From contig JANYKN010000010.1 of the NCBI GenBank assembly GCA_025361565.1, positions 1 through 61,525 on the forward strand: a stretch of DNA of 61,525 nt, in the 5' to 3' direction. This DNA comes from Bacteroidota bacterium (lineage in GTDB: Bacteria; Bacteroidota; Bacteroidia; Bacteroidales; NBLH01). Both the position numbers and the translations under genes were made by a program. Positions 43,083 to 50,624 of the stretch are shown one piece after another; within the stretch, counting starts at the first letter, position 1, and every line of letters begins with the position of its first letter. The notes beneath the pieces were generated by a model that had not been told where the DNA came from, did no database searches, and saw only the letters and a list, made by a program, of their open reading frames with translations.

Positions 43083-43091
43083 TTACATTTA
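43060..43091 (+). promoter_or_regulatory. Promoter of the DUF134 operon
   Basis: TTTG (43060-43063), 20-bp spacer, TACATTTA (43084-43091; one mismatch to TAnnTTTG), 41 bp before the start codon. The second palindrome fills the spacer. Confidence 0.65.
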
Positions 43092-43131
43092 CAAAAATTT
43101 TATTTACAAAAATTGATTAGTCCTATAGAAA

Positions 43132-43554
43132 ATGCCTCGTCCACAAAAAAATAGAAAAATTTGTAATCCACCAAAAATGCAAGGATTTAAGCCGTTTGGT
43201 ATTGCTTTCTGTGAAACGGAACACCTAATTATGCAATATGACGAGTTTGAATCTATTAAGCTTGTAAATTATGATAATATTTCGCAAGATGAAGCGGCAT
43301 TGCGGATGGAAGTTTCAAGGCCAACGCTGACAAGGATATACAACAGCGCACTTAAAAAAATGGCGCAAGCTTTTGTAGAAGGTAAATCAATCATTATTGA
43401 AGGTGGTAATTTTCAATTTGATAAAAACTGGTTTAAATGTAAAAAGTGCTTCAAATTGATTGAAGGGCTTGATAACCATGTAAAATGTAAGGAATGCAGC
43501 CGATTTGGAGTCGATGAATTGATGAGTTTAAATCACAATAAATCTATTGAATGA
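43132..43554 (+). CDS. DUF134 helix-turn-helix protein
   Basis: The protein has 140 residues and the DUF134 pattern: M-P-R-P-Q-K-N-R-K-I at the start, then an E-F-E-S-I-K-L-V and a sigma-4-like HTH, S-Q-D-E-A-A-L-R-M-E-V-S-R-P-T-L-T-R (about 52-70). The C-terminus is a zinc-ribbon: C-x-x-C (102-105) and C-x-x-C (119-122). DUF134 proteins are predicted DNA-binding regulators usually next to NifX/NifB-like Fe-S cofactor proteins, as here. It is likely to bind the twin palindrome in its own promoter. Confidence 0.9.
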   Translation: MPRPQKNRKICNPPKMQGFKPFGIAFCETEHLIMQYDEFESIKLVNYDNISQDEAALRMEVSRPTLTRIYNSALKKMAQAFVEGKSIIIEGGNFQFDKNWFKCKKCFKLIEGLDNHVKCKECSRFGVDELMSLNHNKSIE

Positions 43555-43622
43555 AAAAGCGATAAATATCTACAAATTGATACTTTAATATATTTACAAA
43601 CCATTAATAATAAACGATTAAC

Positions 43623-44009
43623 ATGAAAATTGCGGTTCCAGTTACAAATAATAACCAAGTTGACGGCCATTTTGGCCATTGCGAATTTTATAATGTTTTT
43701 ACAATTTCAGATTCCAATGAAATTGTTGAAGTTCAAACCTTGGAATCACAACAAGGTTGCGGCTGTAAATCAGGCATAGCCAGTGTTTTTGCGAGTGAAG
43801 GAGTGAGTATTATGCTTGCAGGCGGAATTGGAGGTGGAGCAATCAACGTGATGAACAGCGCTGGAATTGAGGTTGTTCGCGGTTGTTCGGGCAATGTTAC
43901 CGAACTTGTAAACCAATATCTTTCCGGATTGGTAAAAGATGGTGGTTCAAGTTGCCAACATCATGAAAACCACCATGGTGAAGGGAATGATCATGTTTGT
44001 AATCATTAA
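43623..44009 (+). CDS. Dinitrogenase Fe-Mo cofactor biosynthesis-like protein (NifX/NifB C-terminal family)
   Basis: The protein has 128 residues: M-K-I-A-V-P-V-T-N-N-N-Q-V-D-G-H-F-G-H-C start, G-C-G-C motif, and A-G-G-I-G-G-G-A-I-N-V, the family's cofactor-carrier fold. The C-terminal tail is His/Cys-rich (C-Q-H-H-E-N-H-H) and probably binds metal. No nif genes are present, so this is the widespread non-nitrogen-fixing version, of unknown function. It is 68 bp after the DUF134 gene. Confidence 0.88.
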   Translation: MKIAVPVTNNNQVDGHFGHCEFYNVFTISDSNEIVEVQTLESQQGCGCKSGIASVFASEGVSIMLAGGIGGGAINVMNSAGIEVVRGCSGNVTELVNQYLSGLVKDGGSSCQHHENHHGEGNDHVCNH

Positions 44010-44231
44010 AAAATACTTTTTCGAATGACTGTTTTATAAATTGTTATCGAATAGTTGATTTGAAAATTGCTTGGAATAGCGGTCTTTAGCTTGGATAAAG
44101 CAATGAATCAATCAATAATGGAAATTAAAATGACGCATTGAAAATTTTTGTAAATTATCTTTGAAAACCTGTTCTGTAAATCAGAACAATTAATTATTTC
44201 AACAAAATAGTAATAACCAGTATTAAATGAT

Positions 44232-44831
44232 ATGAGTAATTTCGATTCAGTTGCCCGTGAATGGGACAAAGACAAAATGCACATGGAACGTTCGGTTGCT
44301 ATTGCCGCCGAACTTGAAAAAATAGTACCCATCAATTCATCAATGAAAGCCTTGGAATATGGCGCAGGTACTGGTATTCTAAGTTTCCTTTTAAAAGATA
44401 GGTTCGCCGAAATTACTTTGATGGACAATTCTCAGGAAATGATTAATGTCTGCATTGAAAAAGTAGAATATAATCATGCTAACCACATAAAACCAGTTTG
44501 GTTTGACTTGGAGCACAACGAATTAGCAGAAAAGTTCGATATTATTTACAATCAAATGGTTTTGCACCATGTAAATAATATTGAAATGATTTTCCAAAAG
44601 TTTTACTCACTATTAGATGATAATGGATATTTGGCCATTGCCGATTTATATCCCGAAGATGGTTCATTTCATGGGCAAGAAGTTAAAGTCCACTTGGGAT
44701 TTGACCCTGAAATGCTTAAAAAATCTTTGAATTCAATTGGTTTTAAGCATATTGAATACAAAACTTGTTTCGAGTTAAAACGAGAGTCTGGTAAAATTTT
44801 TCCAATATTTTTATTGGTCGCTCAAAAGTAA
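44232..44831 (+). CDS. Class I SAM-dependent methyltransferase
   Basis: The protein has 199 residues. Motif I is L-E-Y-G-A-G-T-G-I-L-S, with the acidic end of strand 2 as L-M-D-N-S, motif IV-like I-I-Y-N-Q-M-V-L-H-H-V and then L-A-I-A-D-L-Y. The fold is the Methyltransf_25/UbiE-like type; the substrate is unknown. The gene is separated from the NifX-like gene by 222 bp and is 1 bp before the frameshifted DsrE gene. Confidence 0.9.
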   Translation: MSNFDSVAREWDKDKMHMERSVAIAAELEKIVPINSSMKALEYGAGTGILSFLLKDRFAEITLMDNSQEMINVCIEKVEYNHANHIKPVWFDLEHNELAEKFDIIYNQMVLHHVNNIEMIFQKFYSLLDDNGYLAIADLYPEDGSFHGQEVKVHLGFDPEMLKKSLNSIGFKHIEYKTCFELKRESGKIFPIFLLVAQK

Positions 44832-44832
44832 A

Positions 44833-45257
44833 ATGTTTATGAGAAGGAATCTGATTATTTTATTATTAACCGTATTTACCGCCAACTATGGCTGTGCTCA
44901 ATTATTTTCAGGTTGTGAAAATGCAACTGCTTTCAATAAATCCAGAACGCCCGAAATAGGGATTGTAATTAGCTCTGGCGATGCCGAAACCGTTTGGAAT
45001 GCTTTGCAGCACAATCAAAAGGCGACACGGTTGTGATTTTTGTGATAAGCAAAGCCGTAGATGTTTTTATGAAGGATAGCTCAGCCTTTGACATTCAGAA
45101 AGTCAGCCAGCAATTTGTTGCCGGTGGCGGCGACATTTATACATGTGCTACATGCGCCAAAATGCGCCATACCGAAAACGTTGAAATGTGCACCATTACT
45201 TCGATTTATGATTTATATGAAATTATAAAGAGGAGCAAAAAGGTGGTTAGTTTTTGA
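44833..45257 (+). pseudogene. DsrE family protein with signal peptide, frameshifted
   Basis: Two overlapping frames together make one DsrE-like protein. The first (from 44833) has a signal peptide (I-I-L-L-L-T-V-F-T-A-N-Y-G-C-A-Q) and the DsrE start I-G-I-V-I-S-S-G-D-A-E-T-V-W-N-A, then stops at 45036. The second frame picks up at about 45006 with F-A-A-Q-S-K-G-D-T-V-V-I-F-V-I-S-K-A-V-D and ends with C-A-T-C-A-K and L-Y-E-I. A deletion of 1 nt or 7 nt within 45000-45010 explains it. It could be a sequencing error in a T-rich spot or a true pseudogene. DsrE proteins handle sulfur as persulfide. Confidence 0.75.
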
Positions 45258-45283
45258 AGAATTTTTTTTTCGCAAATATAAAC

Positions 45284-45318
45284 ATCCCAATCACTGATTT
45301 AACATAAGCGATTGGGAT
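45284..45318 (+). terminator. Terminator-like hairpin after the DsrE gene
   Basis: ATCCCAATC / GATTGGGAT, 9-bp perfect arms around a 17-base loop, followed by TTTTC. It lies 27 bp after the frameshifted gene. Confidence 0.6.
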
Positions 45319-45326
45319 TTTCATTA

Positions 45327-45459
45327 ATTAGTTTACATCCACTAAGTATAAAATTGCCACAGATGCACAGATTTTATTATTTTTTATTGTTGATTATCTG
45401 TGCATCTGTGGCAAAAATTTTTTTATTCTTTATTTTTTTTGAGTTTATAGATGACTAAT
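45327..45459. mobile_element. MITE-like element 1, with a long internal hairpin
   Basis: The left end is ATTAGTTTACATCC at 45327; the right end is GATGACTAAT (45450-45459 region), an imperfect inverted repeat. Inside, TTGCCACAGATGCACAGAT (45354-45372) and its exact reverse complement (45396-45414) make a 19-bp perfect hairpin followed by a T tract. It codes for nothing. Its right end abuts element 2, which has related termini. Confidence 0.65.
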
Positions 45460-45585
45460 TAGTGTGCATCCATAAAGTATCTCGGGATTTATCCCGATTG
45501 TTTTATTTGATTGTTTATTAACACTTTAAAAACAGCATAAATGCTGTGATACTTTCAAAAACCGGGTTTATGGATGAACACTAAT
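45458..45585. mobile_element. MITE-like element 2 abutting element 1
   Basis: The left end is ATTAGTGTGCATCCATAAA (45458-45476). The right end TTTATGGATGAACACTAAT (45567-45585) is its reverse complement in 18 of 19 positions. Internal arms TCGGGA / TCCCGA and ACAGCAT / ATGCTGT and the pair AAAGTATC / GATACTTT give further fold-back. The right end overlaps the tolC-like stop codon by one base. Non-coding; a non-autonomous transposon is likely. Confidence 0.7.
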
Positions 45586-46925
45586 TAATATACCCTTTTA
45601 CCGATGGATAAGTTCAATTTAATGACATTTAATTGTTGATCGATTTTGGATTTCAATAACAACAATTTACTTTCCGAAAGGGTAGAAGAGGCATCGAGCA
45701 AATCGAGATTGGTGATTGTTCCTAATTGAAAACTGGTTTCGGCCAATTGATAGGCTTCCTGGGCTTGTTCAGTCTGCAATTGGTATTGTTCTACTTTTTT
45801 TTCTGACACCAATAAGTTTGAGTAGCTTTCAGAAACCTCATTCATGATTGTTCTTCCCGTGTTTTCGGTTTCGAATTTGGTAGATTGCAAATTTGAATTT
45901 TGTATTTTAACATTGATTTTAGTGCGGTTGGCATCGAAAATTGGAATCCTGAAACCCAATCCTAAAAAATAATTCGGTTTTAAACTTTCAATTTGCGGCA
46001 AATATCCATTTTTAAAACCTGTGGTTCCTGTAAAGCCAAGCATTGGCCTGTTTTGGGCTTTTACAGCTTCGATATTCCATTGAGCAAGGGTTTCTTTCTT
46101 TTTGGCAATGTTCATCTCATCGCGGTTTATAAATGCCGTATTGTACAGTGAGTCAACTGGTACAATTTCGAAATTATTCTGAATTTCATTTTTTACAGAA
46201 AATAGATAACCGGGTTTTCCCATCATGATATTCAGTCGGATAATCTGCAAGTCTTTGTTGCTTTGAATTTCAGTCAATTGGTTTTCTATGGCTGAGATTT
46301 TTACTTTGGTCGATATTATTTCATACCTGGTTGCAGAGCCTGTCTCCTGCTTCTTTTCAACATAAGCCAAATGCTTTTTCAATATTTCTAATTGCTCTGC
46401 TTTTATTTTTTCTGCTTCTTGCAAAAAAATCAAAGTGTAATAATATATTGAAGCTGCGAGACTTATCTTTTGCTTAGCCTGATCAACAGTTATTTCAGAA
46501 ATTTCCTTATTTGTTTTTTGAAGCGAAACATTGGTTTTTGTTTTGCCAAAATCGTAAATAAGCTGATTTACTGCAATATGTGCATCCATGATGTTATTCG
46601 GAGCTAATTGAAAACTTCCCAAATTAGGTACATTAATTTCGGGATTTGGATCCATGTGTGAGTAATTGGCAACTCCATCAACATTAGGTAAATAACTTGT
46701 TTTTGCCAAATCGATTTTTGCTTGCGAACCATTAATATTTTCGCTTAACTGATTGATGATGGGATTGTTTTTGAAAACTGAATCAATCACACTCTTTAAT
46801 GAAAGGGAATCCAATACTTCATGTTTAGATGCTAAATTACTTTCATTTTGTGCGTAAATGCAAATATTTGAAAAAATACTTAATATAAGAATAATGATTC
46901 CTATTTTATTCGAATTTAATTTCAT
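45585..46925 (-). CDS. TolC family outer-membrane efflux protein
   Basis: The protein has 446 residues. Signal peptide to about 24 (I-C-I-Y-A-Q), then the TolC pattern: a repeated N-P-x-I and L-A-K-T-S-Y-L-P-N-V-D-G motif and Y-D-F-G-K-T-K-T-N-V. R-P-M-L-G-F-T-G-T-T-G and A-E-T-S-F-Q-L-G-T-I-T-N-L-D-L-L-D-A follow. It forms the trimeric exit duct for the EmrAB-like pump encoded directly upstream; the gap is 59 bp. The stop codon overlaps the MITE. Confidence 0.92.
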   Translation of the reverse strand: MKLNSNKIGIIILILSIFSNICIYAQNESNLASKHEVLDSLSLKSVIDSVFKNNPIINQLSENINGSQAKIDLAKTSYLPNVDGVANYSHMDPNPEINVPNLGSFQLAPNNIMDAHIAVNQLIYDFGKTKTNVSLQKTNKEISEITVDQAKQKISLAASIYYYTLIFLQEAEKIKAEQLEILKKHLAYVEKKQETGSATRYEIISTKVKISAIENQLTEIQSNKDLQIIRLNIMMGKPGYLFSVKNEIQNNFEIVPVDSLYNTAFINRDEMNIAKKKETLAQWNIEAVKAQNRPMLGFTGTTGFKNGYLPQIESLKPNYFLGLGFRIPIFDANRTKINVKIQNSNLQSTKFETENTGRTIMNEVSESYSNLLVSEKKVEQYQLQTEQAQEAYQLAETSFQLGTITNLDLLDASSTLSESKLLLLKSKIDQQLNVIKLNLSIGKRVY

Positions 46926-46984
46926 TTGTGTATATTTTATTTTTTTGAAATTCAGTTGTTTAGATATTTTAGTGCCAATATAGA

Positions 46985-48637
46985 TTAATCACTTGTTTGT
47001 TGATAATTGGATTTTGTTGTTTCAAAACCAGTAAGTTTTTCTTCTTTTTTTCTACCTGAATGTAAAAGTAAAACTGGAAATATGGCCACCAAAGTGATAA
47101 CCCCTGCTATCAGAAAATCATCATCGACAGCTTCGATATAGGCTTCTTTATTGACTTGTGTCATTACTGCGGCCTGGCTTAACCTGATTGCATTGCTGGG
47201 TGTACTTCCGGTTTCGTGCTGATAATAAAATCTCATTTCTTTGGTTACCGTTTTATAGGTTGGAGAATTTGGATTTATGGACTGGCTAAAATTTTGTGAA
47301 TGAAAATTGAATCTGGCAGTTAGCATGGTAGCTAAAATTGCTACACCAAAACTACCACCCAATTGCCTGATAATATTGAACATACCCGATGCCTGTGCCA
47401 TTTTTTCACGCGAAATTTCAGCCAATGCCAACGAACTTAGCGGTGTAAAAACCATTCCCATCGACAAACCGCGCATGTATAACGAAAGCATAATTACGTT
47501 GTGTTCCGAAAGAAATGACAACGTACTATTTATAAAAAAACTTAAGGCTAATATAATAAGACCCAGAGCAATAGGAATTTTAGGATTTGACTTATCACCC
47601 AACCAGCCAAACGTTGGCGAGGCCAATCCCTGAACAATTCCAACAGGTAAAAAAACTGAACCAGCCTGAATTGCAGTGTAGCCAAGTGAATTTTGTAAAT
47701 ATAAAGGCAGCAGAAAAGTGCTTCCAAACATGCCAATTCCTAATATAAACATCATCAAATTGCTCAACCCAAAATTGTAATTGCCAAGCAAGCGCAATTC
47801 CATCAAAGGATTTTCGGTTGTTAATTCGTGGGTTATAAAAATACCTAAAGAAATAATCGCAATAGCAAAACAAATAAGAACTTCTGGTGAGGACCAGCCT
47901 TGTGTATTCGTTGTGGCAGTGCCTTCGGTGAGTGCATACAATATTAGGGGTAAAAACAATGCTGAAGATATAAATCCAACGTAATCGAAATTTTTAATAT
48001 GCCTGTTTTTATATTCTTTCTGGATAATAACAGTAGCAAACAAAGCAGCAATACCAAAAGGAATATTTACATCAAACATCAATTGCCAGTTAAAATGATC
48101 AATCAAAAAACCACCAATCAACGGGCCAAATGAGATGGAAGCCGCTGCTGAAATTCCCCAAAAACCAAGGGCCATTCCTCGCTGCTGTGGCGGAAATTCG
48201 CGGGTTACAATTGCCATACCCAGTGGCATAAGCGTTCCAGCTCCAAAACCCTGAATTACGCGCGAAAAAATCAACATATTTACGTTTGATGATAATCCGC
48301 AAAGGAATGAACCAAAAGTAAAAAATAGCATGCCCATAAAATAGATGCGCTTGTAGCCAAATTTATCGGCAAGCCAACCCGAAGTAGGCAGCATTACTGC
48401 CATTGCCAGCATATAAGCAGTTACAACCCATTCAATTTTGTCAATTCCAACACCAAAAGATGCCATTATTTTGGGCAGTCCAACGTTTACAATGGTAGAA
48501 TCGAGCACAGCCATAAAAGTACCCATCATTACATTGAGCAAAATCCACCATTTGTACTTATCACTGCTTGGATGATAGGATGAGCTTCGGCTCCTGAATT
48601 TCCGCCTGACGCGGTGCATTGGAGTGAGTCGTGCCAT
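46985..48637 (-). CDS. emrB: DHA2 family MFS drug-efflux transporter (EmrB-like)
   Basis: The protein has 550 residues and about 14 TM segments. It has the DHA2 signature L-D-S-T-I-V-N-V-G-L-P-K-I near TM1, W-V-V-T-A-Y-M-L-A-M-A and motif A-like G-W-L-A-D-K-F-G-Y-K-R. R-V-I-Q-G-F-G-A-G-T-L-M-P-L-G follows. It exports hydrophobic compounds by proton antiport, through EmrA and the TolC-like protein. The start immediately follows the emrA-like stop, so translation may be coupled. Confidence 0.94.
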   Translation of the reverse strand: MARLTPMHRVRRKFRSRSSSYHPSSDKYKWWILLNVMMGTFMAVLDSTIVNVGLPKIMASFGVGIDKIEWVVTAYMLAMAVMLPTSGWLADKFGYKRIYFMGMLFFTFGSFLCGLSSNVNMLIFSRVIQGFGAGTLMPLGMAIVTREFPPQQRGMALGFWGISAAASISFGPLIGGFLIDHFNWQLMFDVNIPFGIAALFATVIIQKEYKNRHIKNFDYVGFISSALFLPLILYALTEGTATTNTQGWSSPEVLICFAIAIISLGIFITHELTTENPLMELRLLGNYNFGLSNLMMFILGIGMFGSTFLLPLYLQNSLGYTAIQAGSVFLPVGIVQGLASPTFGWLGDKSNPKIPIALGLIILALSFFINSTLSFLSEHNVIMLSLYMRGLSMGMVFTPLSSLALAEISREKMAQASGMFNIIRQLGGSFGVAILATMLTARFNFHSQNFSQSINPNSPTYKTVTKEMRFYYQHETGSTPSNAIRLSQAAVMTQVNKEAYIEAVDDDFLIAGVITLVAIFPVLLLHSGRKKEEKLTGFETTKSNYQQTSD

Positions 48638-49657
48638 TTAATCTTTGATTAATTTCATTAACACAGACATGCCTGAGAAAAATGTAAAATCGCCCAGTTT
48701 TTTGCCATTGTCTACATTTTCAATATTTACTTTTATCTGAACGCGTTGGGTAATTTTTGTAAAATTTCCGGCTGCATTGTTTGGCGGAATCAATGAAAAC
48801 CTTGCAGCTGTGTTATTTCCAATAGAAATTACTTTTCCTGAAAATTCATATCCGGGATACGCATCAATTTTAAAAATTGCTTTTTGTCCAAGATGGATGT
48901 TGTTTAGCTGTGTTTCTTCGATAAATATAGATACCCAATATTTTTTGTTGTTATTAACCGTAACGATGGTTTGCCCGGGTTGGGCAATATCGCCGGGCAA
49001 CAACCACCTTTTAGCTATGATGCCATCAAAAGGCGCATAAATTTTTGTGTTTTTTAATTGGGTTGAATATATTTTTGATTGAGCCACTGCGTTTGCAACT
49101 GTTGCTTTTGCGGTTTCAATTTGCGAGTTCGAAACTTTTAGCTGAATTTGTGCAGCCTGATACTGTGCATTGGCGGTCAAATTATTTTTACGCACATTTT
49201 CAAATTGCTCCTCAGTAATTACATCGGCTGCTTTTTGTTTGAGCGCCCTTTCGAAATCTGATTTTGCTTTTTCTGCATTAATTTCTAGAACTTTTATATT
49301 TTCATTATCGGAAGTTAATTTGGCTTCAGATTGTACAACCATTGTATTTGCCTGGTTTATATAGGCTAATGCCTGTTCTTTTTGGGCCATTAGATCTGTA
49401 CTGTCCATCTCAATTAAAAGTTGGCCAGATTTTACCGAATCACCCTCATCGGCATACAATTTTGTTATTCTACCTAATATTTTTGAACCCAACGAAACAT
49501 TATCACTTTCAATAATGGCATCATCGGTCGAAATATATTTCATGTAGTTGGTATACCAATAAATGCCACCAGTTAATATCAACAGAATTAATACTGTTAG
49601 AGGAATATAGACTTTTTTGTTCGTTTTTTTAGGTTGATTTTTTAATGTATTTTCCAT
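48638..49657 (-). CDS. emrA: HlyD/EmrA family membrane-fusion protein
   Basis: The protein has 339 residues. One N-terminal TM (about 15-35), the biotinyl-lipoyl-like barrel (V-S-L-G-S-K-I-L-G-R-I, D-E-G-D-S-V-K-S-G-Q-L-L), a coiled-coil hairpin rich in K/Q/A, then Y-A-P-F-D-G-I-I-A-K-R and A-Q-P-G-Q-T-I. It bridges the MFS pump and the outer-membrane duct in the periplasm. It is 10 bp after the tetR gene, in one operon of four. Confidence 0.94.
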   Translation of the reverse strand: MENTLKNQPKKTNKKVYIPLTVLILLILTGGIYWYTNYMKYISTDDAIIESDNVSLGSKILGRITKLYADEGDSVKSGQLLIEMDSTDLMAQKEQALAYINQANTMVVQSEAKLTSDNENIKVLEINAEKAKSDFERALKQKAADVITEEQFENVRKNNLTANAQYQAAQIQLKVSNSQIETAKATVANAVAQSKIYSTQLKNTKIYAPFDGIIAKRWLLPGDIAQPGQTIVTVNNNKKYWVSIFIEETQLNNIHLGQKAIFKIDAYPGYEFSGKVISIGNNTAARFSLIPPNNAAGNFTKITQRVQIKVNIENVDNGKKLGDFTFFSGMSVLMKLIKD

Positions 49658-49667
49658 CGTAAATAAT

Positions 49668-50258
49668 TTATTTTTTTATGCCTTTAACAAAAATTGATGT
49701 ATATAAATTTAATTGTTCTTCAAGTATTTGATAATCCGATTCATTTATAAAATTGAAATCTTTATGCCTTAAATAGTAGAATACGAGACCTTTAAACGCA
49801 TCGAGGAACAATAAGGCCGTTTTTTCGATATTTTCAATTTCAAAAATTCCTTGCTTAATTCCTTTTTCAAAAATGAGTGTGACTTCTACTTTTTCTTTAT
49901 CCCGAAATTGCATCCACGATGCACCGAGTGCAGATTTTATTCCTTTAAAATCATCGAATCGGGCACGATTGAGGTTTAACATAGCTGTAAAATACTTGAT
50001 GCGGATTTGCACATATTCATAAAGTATTTCTTCAGGATTTTGGGTGTTTAAAATAAAATCATGTAGCATTTTTATGAATTGTTCCTGTTCTTTTGCAATT
50101 ACGGCAAGATAAACGCTCTCCTTATCAACATAATAATAATATAAAGATGCTTTTGACATTTCAAGTTGGTTTGCAATGTCGGTCATAGTTGTTTTTGCAA
50201 ATCCGTATTTTCCGAATAATTCCTGGGCAACATTTAAAATTTCGAGTGTTTTATCCAT
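49668..50258 (-). CDS. TetR family transcriptional regulator
   Basis: The protein has 196 residues. The N-terminal HTH is F-A-K-T-T-M-T-D-I-A-N-Q-L-E-M-S-K-A-S-L-Y-Y-Y-Y (about 18-42); the rest is an all-helical ligand-binding region with no obvious conserved residues. It is the first gene of the efflux operon and is likely to repress it and respond to a pump substrate. An inverted repeat overlapping the operon's -7 element is the candidate operator. Confidence 0.93.
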   Translation of the reverse strand: MDKTLEILNVAQELFGKYGFAKTTMTDIANQLEMSKASLYYYYVDKESVYLAVIAKEQEQFIKMLHDFILNTQNPEEILYEYVQIRIKYFTAMLNLNRARFDDFKGIKSALGASWMQFRDKEKVEVTLIFEKGIKQGIFEIENIEKTALLFLDAFKGLVFYYLRHKDFNFINESDYQILEEQLNLYTSIFVKGIKK

Positions 50259-50293
50259 TCTAATGATTTGATATAATGATAATTGATATTAAT

Positions 50294-50333
50294 ATTCTAC
50301 TATTTGACTTTTTTATTAGAATGGTCAAAGATA
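50294..50333 (-). promoter_or_regulatory. Promoter and putative operator of the tetR-emrAB-tolC operon
   Basis: TATCTTTG on the minus strand (50333-50326) matches TAnnTTTG exactly. Two interleaved inverted repeats surround it: TTTGAC/GTCAAA (50303-50308, 50324-50329) and ATTCTA/TAGAAT (50294-50299, 50317-50322). A TetR dimer bound here would block the promoter. No clear -33 element was found. Confidence 0.4.
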
Positions 50334-50393
50334 TAAAATATTTATTAACTGATAGTTTTTTTATGAGAATTTAACAAATGGAAAAACTCGAAA

Positions 50394-50456
50394 GTTTTGA
50401 TTATAATCAAAACTTATAGTAAAATCCATTAAGTTTTGATCATAATCAAAATAAAT
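50394..50456. promoter_or_regulatory. Pair of long palindromes
   Basis: A perfect 24-bp palindrome (half AAGTTTTGATTA, 50394-50417) is followed by an imperfect copy (AAGTTTTGATCA at 50433-50444 onward to 50456) with 39 bp between centres. It lies between the efflux operon's promoter and the decayed A2M leader. It looks like a two-site operator; which gene it controls is not clear. Confidence 0.6.
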
Positions 50457-50504
50457 GAAAGTAACGGGGTAAATATATGAGTTCGATAAAAGTCGCCCCG
50501 TGAT

Positions 50505-50624
50505 TTTCAATTTATGGAATCCCCAAAATTTTGGATTTTCATACAAAATAATAAAAACCATCAATCATGAAGATTACAATCAGGTTTTGTTTTATAACTG
50601 ATTTATTGTTAATAGATTACCTAT
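50505..50624 (+). pseudogene. Decayed second copy of the A2M promoter and signal peptide
   Basis: These 120 bases match 52217-52335 with roughly four in five identity by eye. They include the same TTTCAATTTATGGAATCCCC upstream stretch and the coding start ATG at 50567. Translation gives MKITIRFCFITDLLLIDYL and then a stop, against MKTSIRLYLITALLLISYL in the real gene. Similarity ends where the ATPase stop codon (50621-50623) begins. It is a remnant of a duplicated A2M 5' region. Confidence 0.8.

Noticed and set aside
43623-44009. Evidence of nitrogen fixation
   Set aside because: The NifX/NifB-like family is widespread outside nif clusters, and no nifH, nifD or nifK is present.
47307-47984. 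Several open frames inside the emrB gene
   Set aside because: They are in other frames of a well-supported DHA2 transporter gene and have no recognisable features.
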